A DNA stretch of 64,000 nucleotides, from NCBI RefSeq assembly GCF_017315705.1, contig NZ_JAFLRF010000006.1, positions 250,810-314,809 on the forward strand, written 5' to 3'. The position numbers and the translations under genes are program-made. This document shows, piece by piece, positions 42,564-52,162 of the stretch. Positions within the stretch are counted from its first letter, which is position 1. The number at the start of each line of letters is the position of its first letter. The stretch comes from Trinickia mobilis. GTDB lineage: Bacteria; Pseudomonadota; Gammaproteobacteria; Burkholderiales; Burkholderiaceae. The notes beneath the pieces are model-generated. The model did not search any database and was not told the origin of the DNA. It worked only from the letters and a program-made list of their open reading frames with translations.

Positions 42564-44645
42564 ATGCCGACACCCGCGCAAGAGAACGACACCGCATCGC
42601 CTTGGCATGCCGGCGAATTGGCGCTTCAGCAGCGCGCCGGCGTCGTCAGGCAAATGGACGGCCTGGGCCGCCGCAACGTGCGCGACCATCTGATCGACCA
42701 GCATCGCGAGTTCTATCCGCTCATTCCGTTCGTCGCTCTGGGCACCGTGGACGCAGAGGGCGACGTGTGGGCGACGCTGCTCGCGGGCGAGCCCGGCTTC
42801 CTGCAGGCGCCCACACCTCACGCGCTGCGTGTGAACGCGATGCGCGACCCGCGAGATCCCGCCTGCGCCGGGATTTACGAAGGCGCGGCCATCGCGCTCA
42901 TCGGCGTCGAACTGCACACGCGGCGGCGCAACCGCTTGAATGGCGTCGTGCGCGATTCGTCCGAGCAAGGATTCGATATCGGCGTCAGGCAATCCTTCGG
43001 CAACTGCAACCACTATATCCAGGCGCGCCGCTTCGAATTCGTCCGCGAGCCGTCGGTTCCGGCAGCGCAGGCGCCCGTGCAGATGTCCCGCGTCGATGCG
43101 CGCGCAGCCTCGCTGATCGCCGCAGCCGATACGTTCTTCGTCGCCTCCTGTGTGGAGCGCGGCGACGGCGGCCGCGAGGTCGACGTCTCGCATCGCGGCG
43201 GCAAGCGCGGGTTCGTGCGGCTCGGCGCAGACGGCGTGCTCACCGTGCCGGATTTCTCGGGCAACCTGTTCTTCAACACGCTCGGCAATTTCCTGTCGAA
43301 CCCGAGGGCCGGGCTCGTCTTTATCGACTTCGCGAGCGGCGATCTGCTGCAGCTCACAGGCGACGTCGAAGTCGACCTCGATTCGCCCGAGATCGCCACG
43401 TTCCGGGGCGCCGAGCGGCTGTGGCGCTTCACGCCGCGCCGCATCGTCTATCGCGCGGGGGCGATGCCGCTGCGCTGGACGATGCCGGCAGACGGCTTCT
43501 CGCCCTACTCGACGATGACCGGAAGCTGGGACGAAAGCACGGAACGCCTGAAGGCGATCGCGCTCGCCAACGCATGGCGGCCCTTCCGGATCGCGAAGAT
43601 CGTCGACGAAAGCGCCGTGATCCGCTCGTTTCATCTCGAACCGGCGGATGGCGCGGGACTCATTCCTCACTTGGCCGGCCAGCACCTGCCGATCCGCGTC
43701 TCGCCCAGAGCCGGCGAAACGCCGCTGATCCGCACGTACACGCTATCGGTGGCGCCGTCCGACGGCTTCTACCGGATCAGCGTCAAGCGCGACGGCGCCG
43801 TGTCGCATCATCTGCACGACACGCTGCGCGAGGGCGACTTGATCGAAGCGCGCGCGCCTGCCGGCAATTTCACGATCGACGCGCACGAACGGCGCCCCGT
43901 CGTGTTGCTGGCCGGCGGCGTCGGCGTGACGCCGATGCTTGCGATGTTGCGGCATCTCGTCTACGAGGGCTTGCGCACGAGGCGGATTCGTCCGGCGTGG
44001 TTCTTCTACTCCGCGCGTTCGATTGCGCAGCGTGCATTCACGGCGGAGATCGAACAGCTCGTCGAGATGTCGAACGGCGCCGTGCGGGTCATTCGCTTGC
44101 TGACCGATACCGAGGGCGCGGTCGTTCAGCGCGACTACGACGCCAGAGGCCGCCTCGATGGCGACGTGCTGAAGAAGACCCTGCCCTTCGACGATTTCGA
44201 CTTCTATCTCTGCGGACCATCGGGATTCACGCAATCACTCTACGACGGCTTGCGCGGCCTCTCGATCGCGGACAAGCGCATCCATGCCGAGTCGTTCGGG
44301 CCGTCCGGGCTGCGGCGCAGACAAGATCGATGCGCCGGGTCCGAGCAGGCGCGAGCGCCCGCGCAAGGTCCCGTTCCGGTGGTATTCGTCGCATCGGGCA
44401 AGGAAGCGCGCTGGACGCCCGATGACGGAACGCTCCTCGCGCTGGCGGAAGAACGCGGGCTCGCACCGGAGTTTGGCTGCCGCGTGGGAATCTGCGGCGC
44501 ATGCCGCACGCGGATCGTCGAAGGCGCAGTCGCTTATCGGGAACCGCCTGCGTTCGAGGTGCCCGATAACGAAGCGCTGATTTGCTGCGCCGTTCCCGCG
44601 CGGGCGGACAAGCCGGGCGGCGAGCGGCTGCTGCTCGATCTTTGA
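42564..44645 (+). CDS. PNPOx-like / FAD-NAD reductase / 2Fe-2S fusion protein
   Basis: 693 residues. N-terminal pyridoxamine-phosphate-oxidase-like split barrel (about 50-290), then a ferredoxin-NADP-reductase module: IRTYTLSVAP (FAD), GGVGVTPMLAML (NAD(P)) and FYLCGPSGFTQSL, then a plant-type ferredoxin with cysteines 639, 644, 647 and 674 in GCRVGICGACRTR and ICC. The first domain might bind flavin; the rest passes electrons from NAD(P)H via FAD to the iron-sulfur cluster. Possible role in nitric oxide or reductive detoxification; substrate unknown. Confidence 0.9.
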   Translation: MPTPAQENDTASPWHAGELALQQRAGVVRQMDGLGRRNVRDHLIDQHREFYPLIPFVALGTVDAEGDVWATLLAGEPGFLQAPTPHALRVNAMRDPRDPACAGIYEGAAIALIGVELHTRRRNRLNGVVRDSSEQGFDIGVRQSFGNCNHYIQARRFEFVREPSVPAAQAPVQMSRVDARAASLIAAADTFFVASCVERGDGGREVDVSHRGGKRGFVRLGADGVLTVPDFSGNLFFNTLGNFLSNPRAGLVFIDFASGDLLQLTGDVEVDLDSPEIATFRGAERLWRFTPRRIVYRAGAMPLRWTMPADGFSPYSTMTGSWDESTERLKAIALANAWRPFRIAKIVDESAVIRSFHLEPADGAGLIPHLAGQHLPIRVSPRAGETPLIRTYTLSVAPSDGFYRISVKRDGAVSHHLHDTLREGDLIEARAPAGNFTIDAHERRPVVLLAGGVGVTPMLAMLRHLVYEGLRTRRIRPAWFFYSARSIAQRAFTAEIEQLVEMSNGAVRVIRLLTDTEGAVVQRDYDARGRLDGDVLKKTLPFDDFDFYLCGPSGFTQSLYDGLRGLSIADKRIHAESFGPSGLRRRQDRCAGSEQARAPAQGPVPVVFVASGKEARWTPDDGTLLALAEERGLAPEFGCRVGICGACRTRIVEGAVAYREPPAFEVPDNEALICCAVPARADKPGGERLLLDL

Positions 44646-44713
44646 CGAAGCGCGGCCGGCTCGCCGTGTCGCGGCTCATGGCTCCGGTCCGCCAGCGCCG
44701 GCAGCGTCAGCGT

Positions 44714-46255
44714 TTAGGGCCGCTCCTTCGAAGCGGCATCGGCATGACGTCCCTTCGACGCCCGCAGCTCGTCGATACGCGACGCGCTGACGGAAGCGGC
44801 AGGATGCTGATTATCGGCCGACAAACCCGCCGCAACCTTGCTGTTTCCGCCCGAGGCGAAGTAATGCTCCAGATACTTCGCAACCTGGGTCCGGATAAAG
44901 TCCTTCGCTTGTTGCGGATCTTGAATGTCTTGCGTGCGCAGCGGGTTCCGGTTCTCCGGGTGCGGATCGAGATGCACGGAGCCGTCGAGCATTTCTCTCT
45001 GCATCGCGTCCATGACCTGCGGTTGAACGGGAACCGTCAGATCGGGGGTATCCGTGCGCCATGTCAGCTTGTCGTTCTTGGCGAGGTATTTCTGGGTCAG
45101 CTTGGCGGCCTGCTCGTCCCGCTTGGTCAGGAAATGCCCTAAGCCGAAGGCTTCGATCACCGAGCCGGGAATCGTCGAATGGCTGTACACGGTCGAATCG
45201 ACCGCCGCCTCGAACCAAGGCGAGACCAGGATGCAAGGCACGCGAAGCCCCAGTCGATCGAAATCGAACGGCACGAGATAGGACTCGTCGAGCCTGCCCG
45301 GAATGCCGTCGGGCGACACCGTTTCCGGCGGCTGAACGTGGTCGTAATAACCGCCATGCTCGTCGAACACGATGATGTAGAGCGTCTTCTTCCACACGTT
45401 CTCGTTGGCCCGCAGGGCGCTATAGATGTCCGCCACCAGCTTTTCGGCGGGCCGCACGTCGGCCGGCGCGTGCATGCTGTTGACCGGCTGCGTCGGCGAG
45501 CCGATGAACGCGGGCACGATGAACGAGTACGTTGCGAGCTTGTCGCCCGACACGTCGCTCAGGAAATTGCCTTCGAACAGCACGTTGTTCTCCGGCTTCT
45601 TTTCGACGTTGGGAAAGAGCTGGAGCACGTCGTTCGTGTCGTGATAGTAGACGCGCCACGAGCTGCCGTTCGTCGCATTGATGCGGTCGTAGATCGTGTC
45701 GCAAGTGAGATTCGGCTTCCAGTTGGCGTTGTACGTATAGCCTTGCGACGTGGCCGCATGAACGAACGCGCGGTTCGGCACCGTCGGCCCCGGCACGTCC
45801 GCGAACCAGTGGTCGCACAGCACGAAGTGCTTCGCGAGCGTCGAGAGCACCGGCAACTGCACCGGATCGAAGCCGTTCATCACCTGTTGCAACTCGCTGT
45901 CGGTCGGATCGCGCTTGAGGTCGTACTTCAACGAGGTGTTGAACGACGCGATGAAGCCATCGAGCGTCGCCGTGCCGGCGGGCACGTTTGCGGGCACCTT
46001 GGTCTTGCCGAACAACTGCTCGTTGATCTGCTTGAGCGAGTGCGCCGGCCCTTGGCCGACCGAGGTGTAATCTCCGCCGCGCCGCGTCTGGAACGCCGTG
46101 GTGGCGGCATTGCCGGGTGTCTTGTAGTTGGTGAAGCCTCCTGCAGGCGCGCCTTCCCCGATCAGGCCCTCCCCGGTGCCGAGGTAGCCGAACAAGTGGT
46201 CGAACGACCGGTTTTCGAGCATCAGAACGACGACATGGTCGAATTGCAGGTCCAT
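44714..46255 (-). CDS. Phospholipase C / acid phosphatase family (phosphoesterase, AcpA-like)
   Basis: 513 residues from ATG 46255 with GAAAGGAG upstream. Metal and nucleophile motifs of the phosphoesterase family: VVVLMLENRSFDHLFGYLG, DHWFADVPGPTVPNRAF, FDEHGGYYDHVQPPETV and a PCILVSPWF segment. No signal peptide is seen, unlike the typical secreted PlcC. It may be cytoplasmic or use a non-classical export. Divergent from a LysR gene, which could regulate it. Confidence 0.9.
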   Translation of the reverse strand: MDLQFDHVVVLMLENRSFDHLFGYLGTGEGLIGEGAPAGGFTNYKTPGNAATTAFQTRRGGDYTSVGQGPAHSLKQINEQLFGKTKVPANVPAGTATLDGFIASFNTSLKYDLKRDPTDSELQQVMNGFDPVQLPVLSTLAKHFVLCDHWFADVPGPTVPNRAFVHAATSQGYTYNANWKPNLTCDTIYDRINATNGSSWRVYYHDTNDVLQLFPNVEKKPENNVLFEGNFLSDVSGDKLATYSFIVPAFIGSPTQPVNSMHAPADVRPAEKLVADIYSALRANENVWKKTLYIIVFDEHGGYYDHVQPPETVSPDGIPGRLDESYLVPFDFDRLGLRVPCILVSPWFEAAVDSTVYSHSTIPGSVIEAFGLGHFLTKRDEQAAKLTQKYLAKNDKLTWRTDTPDLTVPVQPQVMDAMQREMLDGSVHLDPHPENRNPLRTQDIQDPQQAKDFIRTQVAKYLEHYFASGGNSKVAAGLSADNQHPAASVSASRIDELRASKGRHADAASKERP

Positions 46256-46601
46256 AGTGCACTCCTTTCCTGGATCGTGAATCGTGGCTGCGTTGAACCC
46301 CCGCGGGGACCGCCGCCTCGCGCGCAAGAACGCGGCGGCGAGTGGACGATGCTCAACGTGTCTTGTGGCGTTTTGATGTCGCGGGCGACGGTGTCGCCGC
46401 TAGGCCGTCTTCGAATCGTGCGCTTCGAGCATCATCGTCTATGCTGACCGACAGATGTTTTGCGAATTGCAACAGAGTGTCATCGCGAGAACGAACATGG
46501 CCCCGGCGATTCCATGTGCGATATGGTTTGCAACCAGCTTGAAGACGTGCTGAACGAGCGCTAACAGAGACCGCAACATCACCATCCGCAGGAGCTTGCA
46601 A
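46256..46601. other. Divergent promoter region between phosphoesterase and LysR genes
   Basis: 346 bp with the two ribosome sites at its ends and no coding frame I trust. A run of imperfect repeats is present, but no strong LysR box could be picked out. Confidence 0.4.
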
Positions 46602-47531
46602 TTGCGTCAGGATCAGCTCGATGGAATCGTTACATTCATTGCCGTCGCCGAAGAGAACAGTTTCTCGGCGGCGGCCGTCAGGCTCGGCGTGTCGCCGTCG
46701 GCGGTCAGCCAGGCGATCCGCAGCCTGGAACAGCGCGTGGGGCTCGCGCTGTTCAACCGGAACACGCGCGGCACGAGCCTGACCGAAGCCGGCGCAGCCT
46801 ATTTCGAGCGGGTGTTGCCGGCCGTGCGCGAGCTGACGCTCGCATCGGAGGAGCTCGGGGCCGTCGCCGGCCGGCCTGCCGGATTGCTGCGGCTCAACGT
46901 GGCGCGCTCGGGCCACATGATCGTGCTGCAGCCGATCCTGCGCCGCTTTCTGGACCAATACCCCGACATCCGCCTCGACGTATCGATCGAAAACTCGCTC
47001 GTCGATATCGTCGGGCGCGGCTATGACGCGGGAATCCGCTTTGGCGACCTGGTCGAGCGCGACATGGTCGCCGTGAAGATCGGACCGCCGATCACCGCCC
47101 ATGTCATCGCATCGCCGGAATACCTCGCGCGTCACGGCTTGCCCCGGCATCCGCGCGATCTGCTCGGCCACGCGTGCATCTGTTTCCGGCATTCGACGTC
47201 CGGCCAGATCGAACGCTGGCCGTTCGAGAAAGCGGGTGAAACGCTCGAGCTGGCGCTCAGCGGGCCGCTCATCGTCAACGACTCGGCCGCGCTCGTGCAG
47301 GCGGCGCTCGACGGCATCGGGATCGCTTACATGATCAACGGCTACCTCGAGCGCTTTCTCGACGACGGACGTCTCGTGCGCGTGCTGGCGGATTGGAGCC
47401 CGCCGCTCGCCGGCTTCACGCTCTACTACGCGGACCGCCGCCGCGTGCCGGCCAAGCTGCGGGCGCTGATCGACTTTCTGCGGCAGGACGAAAAAGCAGG
47501 AACGCCCCGCACGGAAGCGTTCCTGCGATAG
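46602..47531 (+). CDS. LysR-family transcriptional regulator
   Basis: 309 residues, start TTG at 46602 with AGGAG 7 bases upstream (a TTG at 46596 overlaps the ribosome site). HTH about 18-40 (SFSAAAVRLGVSPSAVSQAI). Effector domain with GYDAGIRFGDLVERDMVAV. Divergent from the phosphoesterase gene; the symporter at 47584 is convergent. Confidence 0.93.
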   Translation: MRQDQLDGIVTFIAVAEENSFSAAAVRLGVSPSAVSQAIRSLEQRVGLALFNRNTRGTSLTEAGAAYFERVLPAVRELTLASEELGAVAGRPAGLLRLNVARSGHMIVLQPILRRFLDQYPDIRLDVSIENSLVDIVGRGYDAGIRFGDLVERDMVAVKIGPPITAHVIASPEYLARHGLPRHPRDLLGHACICFRHSTSGQIERWPFEKAGETLELALSGPLIVNDSAALVQAALDGIGIAYMINGYLERFLDDGRLVRVLADWSPPLAGFTLYYADRRRVPAKLRALIDFLRQDEKAGTPRTEAFLR

Positions 47532-47583
47532 GCCGAGGCTTGCCCGCGAAGACTCGCACGTCAAGCCGCGCCTGCCACGCGGG

Positions 47584-48819
47584 TCACACGCGCTTGTACT
47601 GCTCGATATCGAGCACGCCCTCGGTCCTCGCGACCACCACCGCCGTCAGCGTATCGCCCGTCACGTTGGCCGACGTGCAGCACATGTCGATCAGACGATC
47701 CACTGCGGCGATCACCGCGATCACTTCGAGCGGCAGCCCGACCGAAGCCAGCACGAGGCTCATCACGACGAGGCCCGCGCCGGGAATGCCGGCCGCGCCG
47801 ATCGACGCGAGCGCCGTCGTCACCACCACCATCGCGAATTGCATCGTCGAAAGCTCGATCCCATAGGCGTTGCTGGCGAAGACCGCCACGGTGCCGAGGT
47901 AGCAGGCGAGCCCGGCCATGTTGACCGTCGAGCCGAGCGGCAGCACGAAGCTCGCGATGCGCGTGTCGACGCCGAGCTGCTGCTGGGTGGTCTCGAGATT
48001 GAGCGGCAGCGTTGCCGCGCTGCTCGCCGACGAGTACGCGAAGAGCTGCACCGGCAACACCTTGCGCAGGAACGGCAGCGGATTCAGACGAACCATCATC
48101 AGCGAGACGCTGCAGACGACGATCATGAAGAACAGCAGCACCAGGTAGTTCACCGCGACGAGCGAGCCGAGATGGCCGAGCACGGAGAAGCCGCGGTCCG
48201 CGGTGACGAACGCCATCAGGCCGAACACGCCGAACGGCGCGAACTTGAGCACCATGCCGATGAGCTTGAAGACCACGGCGGACAGGCTCTCGAAGAAGGC
48301 GCGGACCGGCGCGGCGCGCTCGCCCGACAGATTGATGGCGAGGCCGAAGAAGATCGCGAACACGATGCTCGGCAACAGCGCGCCTTCGGCGAACGCCTTG
48401 AACGGGTTCGAGGGAATCGCGGCGAGCAGCGCGTCCTTGAGGCTCGCCGGTTCGGTCACGCTCGTTGCCGCCGCGCCGGCCGGGAGATCGAAGCCGACGC
48501 CCACGCGTGCCGCGAGCGCGATCACGATTGCCATCACGGCGGTCGCGGCCATCAGCAGCAGATAGATCGCGATCGACTTCGTCGCGATACGGCGCATGGC
48601 GGCCAGATCGGCGAGCGACGTGATCCCGCACACGAGAGAAACGAATACCACGGGAATCACGCACATGCGGATCAGCGACATGAAGATGTCGCCAAGCGGC
48701 TGCAGCATCTTTGCGGGTTCGCCGATGAAATGCCCGGCGGCCACGCCGAGAATCAACGCGACCAGGATCTGATGCCACATCGCAAAACGGGGCCGGCGAG
48801 AACGGTGAGTGGATTGCAT
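47584..48819 (-). CDS. Dicarboxylate/amino acid:cation symporter (DAACS)
   Basis: 411 residues from ATG 48819, 8 helices and two re-entrant hairpins. Family motifs: SSASSAATLPLNLE (HP1 serine-rich), LPLGSTVNMAG, and ASIGAAGIPGAGLVVMSLVL with the DRLIDMCCTSANVTGD region at the end that forms the substrate site. Uses Na+ or H+ to bring in glutamate, aspartate or C4-acids. Divergent from the antiporter-like gene at 49020. Confidence 0.93.
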   Translation of the reverse strand: MQSTHRSRRPRFAMWHQILVALILGVAAGHFIGEPAKMLQPLGDIFMSLIRMCVIPVVFVSLVCGITSLADLAAMRRIATKSIAIYLLLMAATAVMAIVIALAARVGVGFDLPAGAAATSVTEPASLKDALLAAIPSNPFKAFAEGALLPSIVFAIFFGLAINLSGERAAPVRAFFESLSAVVFKLIGMVLKFAPFGVFGLMAFVTADRGFSVLGHLGSLVAVNYLVLLFFMIVVCSVSLMMVRLNPLPFLRKVLPVQLFAYSSASSAATLPLNLETTQQQLGVDTRIASFVLPLGSTVNMAGLACYLGTVAVFASNAYGIELSTMQFAMVVVTTALASIGAAGIPGAGLVVMSLVLASVGLPLEVIAVIAAVDRLIDMCCTSANVTGDTLTAVVVARTEGVLDIEQYKRV

Positions 48820-49019
48820 CGTGTTTGCCTTATTCGGACGGGAAGAATGAATAGGATTCTGGCCACACCCCGGGCGCCTATATATAGGATTTATCTTAAA
48901 AACGAGGGCGAAAACGACGACTCTCAAACCATTCCAATGGCCGCGCCTATCTCGAAACAGACCGCCGCGTTCCGATCGCGTAAACTCCGGCCCCAACCGT
49001 TTTTTATCGAGGAGAACAG

Positions 49020-50291
49020 ATGCCACATTCAGTCGAGATTGCCGGTGCGGCGATCTTCGGTCTCGCGCTCGTCCACACGTTTCTCGCGAAACGCTTCGAG
49101 GTGCTCGCTCACCGGTATCCCGAACATGCAGGGCTCTTTCACTTTCTCGGCGAAGTGGAGGTCGTGTTCGGCTTCTGGGCGACGATCCTGCTCGTCGCGA
49201 TCATCGCGCTCGCGGGACCGCAGCAGGCGCTCCACTACGCCGAGTCGCGCGAGTTCACCGAGCCGCTCTTCGTGTTCACGATCATGGTGATCGCGGCGAG
49301 CCGCCCGATTCTCGAAGCGGTGACGGGGCTCGTGATGCGCATCGCCCGCCTCTTGCCGCTCGACGCGAATCTGACCGTGGTCTGGCTCGCGCTTACGCTG
49401 ATCCCGCTGCTCGGCTCGTTCATCACCGAACCCGCCGCGATGACGCTCGCCGCGCTGATCCTGCGCGAACGCCTCTTTGCCGCGCCGATCGCCGAGCGCT
49501 GGAAGTATCTGACGCTGGGCGTGCTGTTCGTCAACGTGTCGGTGGGCGGCACGCTGACCGCTTACGCCGCGCCGCCCGTGCTGATGGTGGCGTCCGCGTG
49601 GGGCTGGAACAGCACGTTCTTGGCGGCGCAGTTCGGCTGGAAGGCGGCGCTTGCCGTCGTGGTCAACGCGACCGGTCTGATGCTGGTCATGCGCAACGCG
49701 CTGCGCAACGCACAGCCGGCCGCGGCGCAGGCGAACGCGGATGCGCCCAAGCCGCCCGCCGTGCCGTTGACCGTGACGCTGATCCACCTTCTGTTCCTGG
49801 TCGCCGTGGTGATCGGCGCCCATCATCCGGTGGTCTTCATCGGCCTGTTCCTGTTCTTCCTCGGCTACACGCAAGCCTACGAGCAATTCCAGTCGCCGCT
49901 GATGCTGCGCGAAAGCCTGCTCGTCGCGTTCTTCCTCGGCGGGCTCGTCGTGCTCGGCGGCTTGCAGCAGTGGTGGCTGCAGCCGGTGGTCGCGTCGATG
50001 GACGCGCATGCGCTCTATGCCGGCGCGCTCGGCCTCACGGCGATCATGGATAACGCGGCGATCACGTATCTCGGCTCGCTGATCGCGGGCATGTCCGACG
50101 AGGCGAAGTACATGCTGGTCGCCGGCGCGGTCGCGGGCGGCGGCCTCACCGTGATCGCGAACGCACCGAATCCCGCCGGTCTCGCGATCGTGCGCAAGGG
50201 CTTTGAAGACGAATCCGTCGGCTTGACGGGGCTGCTCGCAGCGGCGATCGTGCCGACCTGCGTCGCGAGCGCCGCGCTGCTGCTGTTGTGA
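49020..50291 (+). CDS. Putative Na+/H+ antiporter (PF07399-type)
   Basis: 423 residues with about 10 membrane helices. The sequence (AIFGLALVHTFLAKRFEVLAHRYPEHAGLFHFLGEVEVVFGFWA at the N-terminus; FITEPAAMTLAALIL; GGLTVIANAPNPAGLAI near the end) matches the uncharacterised putative sodium/proton antiporter family. Ribosome site GAGGAG upstream. Ion transport is inferred from family only. It is divergent from the symporter gene. Confidence 0.82.
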   Translation: MPHSVEIAGAAIFGLALVHTFLAKRFEVLAHRYPEHAGLFHFLGEVEVVFGFWATILLVAIIALAGPQQALHYAESREFTEPLFVFTIMVIAASRPILEAVTGLVMRIARLLPLDANLTVVWLALTLIPLLGSFITEPAAMTLAALILRERLFAAPIAERWKYLTLGVLFVNVSVGGTLTAYAAPPVLMVASAWGWNSTFLAAQFGWKAALAVVVNATGLMLVMRNALRNAQPAAAQANADAPKPPAVPLTVTLIHLLFLVAVVIGAHHPVVFIGLFLFFLGYTQAYEQFQSPLMLRESLLVAFFLGGLVVLGGLQQWWLQPVVASMDAHALYAGALGLTAIMDNAAITYLGSLIAGMSDEAKYMLVAGAVAGGGLTVIANAPNPAGLAIVRKGFEDESVGLTGLLAAAIVPTCVASAALLLL

Positions 50292-50382
50292 TCGTCCGCT
50301 TGAAGTTTTGCTTCAAAGGCTGACGCGGCAAAACGGGTTACCGAATGGAAGGGACGGGCCTAGCATGGGACTTCCTTCCCTT

Positions 50383-50392
50383 ACCGAACGGT
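50383..50392 (+). promoter_or_regulatory. Palindrome in the promoter of the SDR gene at 50400
   Basis: ACCGAACGGT, a 10-bp palindrome, lies just before the SDR start; a second TTACCGAATGG is 44 bp upstream as a direct repeat. It resembles the ACCGTGCGGT half of the TetR operator at 9454. Regulator unknown. Confidence 0.4.
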
Positions 50393-50399
50393 CAATCCC

Positions 50400-51242
50400 A
50401 TGTCGAATCCGCACAGCAAGGTCTTTCTGATCACCGGCGTCAGTTCCGGTTTCGGGCGCGCGCTCGCCGAGGCGGCGCTGGCCGATGGACATCGCGTCGT
50501 CGGCACCGTGCGCAGCGCCGCCGCGCTCGACGCGTTCAACCGGCTCGATCCCGAGCGCGCCCTCGGCAAGCGGCTCGACGTCACCGACACCGACGCCGTG
50601 TATCGCGTGGTGGCCGAAATCGAAGCGGATTTCGGTCCGATCGGCGTGCTCGTCAACAACGCCGGCTTCGGCCATGAAGGCGTTCTCGAAGAATCGACGC
50701 TCGATCAATTGCGCAAGCAATTCGACGTCAACGTCTACGGCGCCGTGGCGATGATTCACGCGGTGCTGCCACACATGCGCAAGCGCCGCGCGGGCCATAT
50801 CCTCAACGTGACGTCGATGGGCGGCATCATCACGTTCCCCGGCATCAGCTTCTATCACGGCAGCAAGTTCGCGCTCGAGGGCATTTCCGAAGCGCTGGCG
50901 AAGGAGGTGAAGAGCCTCGGCATCGCCGTGACGGCCGTCGCGCCCGGTTCGTTCCGCACCGATTGGGCGGGCCGGTCGCTCGTGCGCGCCGAACGCAAGA
51001 TCGCCGACTACGACGAGGTGTTCGATCCGATTCGCGAGCGGCGCCGCAAGCTCGACGGCAACCAGCCCGGGGATCCGGCGAAGGCGGCGCGGGCGATGCT
51101 CAAGCTCGTGGCGTCGGACAACCCGCCGATGCATCTCTTGCTCGGGCGCGATGCGGTGACGCTGGTGCGGGAGAAGCTCGGCGCGTTGAAGGCGGAGATC
51201 GATGCGTGGGAGGCGGTGTCGGTGTCGACGGATATTCAGTGA
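50400..51242 (+). CDS. SDR-family oxidoreductase
   Basis: 280 residues; classical SDR with TGVSSGFGRALAEAAL (NADP binding), NNAGFGHEG, and catalytic YHGSKFALEGI (YxxxK). It resembles the short-chain ketoreductases of the YbbO/oxidoreductase group. ATG 50400 has a weak ribosome site. It stands alone; a palindromic operator-like sequence lies directly upstream. Confidence 0.9.
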   Translation: MSNPHSKVFLITGVSSGFGRALAEAALADGHRVVGTVRSAAALDAFNRLDPERALGKRLDVTDTDAVYRVVAEIEADFGPIGVLVNNAGFGHEGVLEESTLDQLRKQFDVNVYGAVAMIHAVLPHMRKRRAGHILNVTSMGGIITFPGISFYHGSKFALEGISEALAKEVKSLGIAVTAVAPGSFRTDWAGRSLVRAERKIADYDEVFDPIRERRRKLDGNQPGDPAKAARAMLKLVASDNPPMHLLLGRDAVTLVREKLGALKAEIDAWEAVSVSTDIQ

Positions 51243-51359
51243 ATCGCCAACGCCCGGCCGGGCGCGCAGCAGCCCGGGCGAAGGCACGGTCTGCGCAGTA
51301 AAATCGCCGGCCGTGCCCACCGTACGCTCGCATCACGATAGCCTTTCGCGGATTTCGCC

Positions 51360-52133
51360 ATGACCACCCCGACTCCTTCCGGCAACACCCCCCTCACCAA
51401 AGCCATCGTCACCGGCCACACGCGCGGCATCGGCGCGGCGCTTGCCGAGCAGCTTCTCGCTCGCGGAATCGCCGTGCTGGGCGTCTCGCGCTCGCGCCAC
51501 GCCACGCTGGCCGCGCGCTTCGCAGGCTTGCTCGACGAAGCCGAACTGGACTTGTCGAACCTCGCACGTGTCGAGCAATGGCTCGCCGGCGACGTGTTGC
51601 GCACATTCACGAGCGGCGCGCAGCACGTGATGCTCATCAACAACGCCGGCACCGTGCAACCGATCGGCCCTTGCGAAGCGCAGGACGCGGGCGAGATCGC
51701 GCGCGCCGTGTCGCTGAATGTCGCGACGCCGCTGATGTTTGCGAGCGCCTTTGCAGCCGCGACCGCCGACGCAGGCGAGCGCCGCATCGTCCATATCTCG
51801 AGCGGCGCGGCGCGCAATGCGTACGCCGGCTGGAGCATCTATTGCGCGACCAAGGCCGCGCTCGATCATCACGCGCGCTCGGTGGCGCTCGACGCAAGCC
51901 GCGCGCTGCGAATCTGCAGCGTCGCGCCGGGCGTGGTCGATACCGACATGCAGGCCGAGATCCGCGGCACGGGAGGCGACCTTTTTCCGTTGCGCGAACG
52001 ATTCGAAGACCTCAAGCGCAACGGCCAGCTCGCGACGCCCGAGCAATCGGCGTCGAAGCTGATCGGCTACCTGTTGAGCGACGGCTTCGGCCAAGTCCCG
52101 ACCGCGGACGTGCGCGAATTGCCGCAGGCTTAG
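51360..52133 (+). CDS. SDR-family oxidoreductase
   Basis: 257 residues with VTGHTRGIGAALAEQLL, LINNAGT, SSGAARNAYAGWSIYCATKAALDHHAR (Ser, Tyr and Lys present) and PGVVDTDMQAEIR. Resembles sepiapterin-reductase/YciK-like SDRs. Follows the previous SDR by 117 bp in the same direction. Its TAG stop is inside the palindromic element at 52130. Confidence 0.9.
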   Translation: MTTPTPSGNTPLTKAIVTGHTRGIGAALAEQLLARGIAVLGVSRSRHATLAARFAGLLDEAELDLSNLARVEQWLAGDVLRTFTSGAQHVMLINNAGTVQPIGPCEAQDAGEIARAVSLNVATPLMFASAFAAATADAGERRIVHISSGAARNAYAGWSIYCATKAALDHHARSVALDASRALRICSVAPGVVDTDMQAEIRGTGGDLFPLRERFEDLKRNGQLATPEQSASKLIGYLLSDGFGQVPTADVRELPQA

Positions 52134-52162
52134 GGCCTGTTCAGGCTAATAACAGGCCCTAA
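52130..52162. repeat. Dispersed palindromic element, copy 2 (bidirectional terminator)
   Basis: TTAGGGCCTGTT (52130-52141) and AACAGGCCCTAA (52151-52162) form a perfect 12-bp stem with a 9-base loop. It contains the stop codons of both convergent genes (SDR on the left, nitrilase on the right), so it likely ends both transcripts. Confidence 0.8.

Noticed and set aside
42602..44425. A 607-codon frame inside the PNPOx/FAD/2Fe-2S gene
   Set aside because: Arg-rich, no recognisable domain; the main frame has three clear domains.
50338..50392. Idea that the TetR at 8826 also controls the SDR at 50400
   Set aside because: Only the short ACCGNNCGGT core is shared; a 10-bp palindrome is too weak to link genes 40 kb apart.
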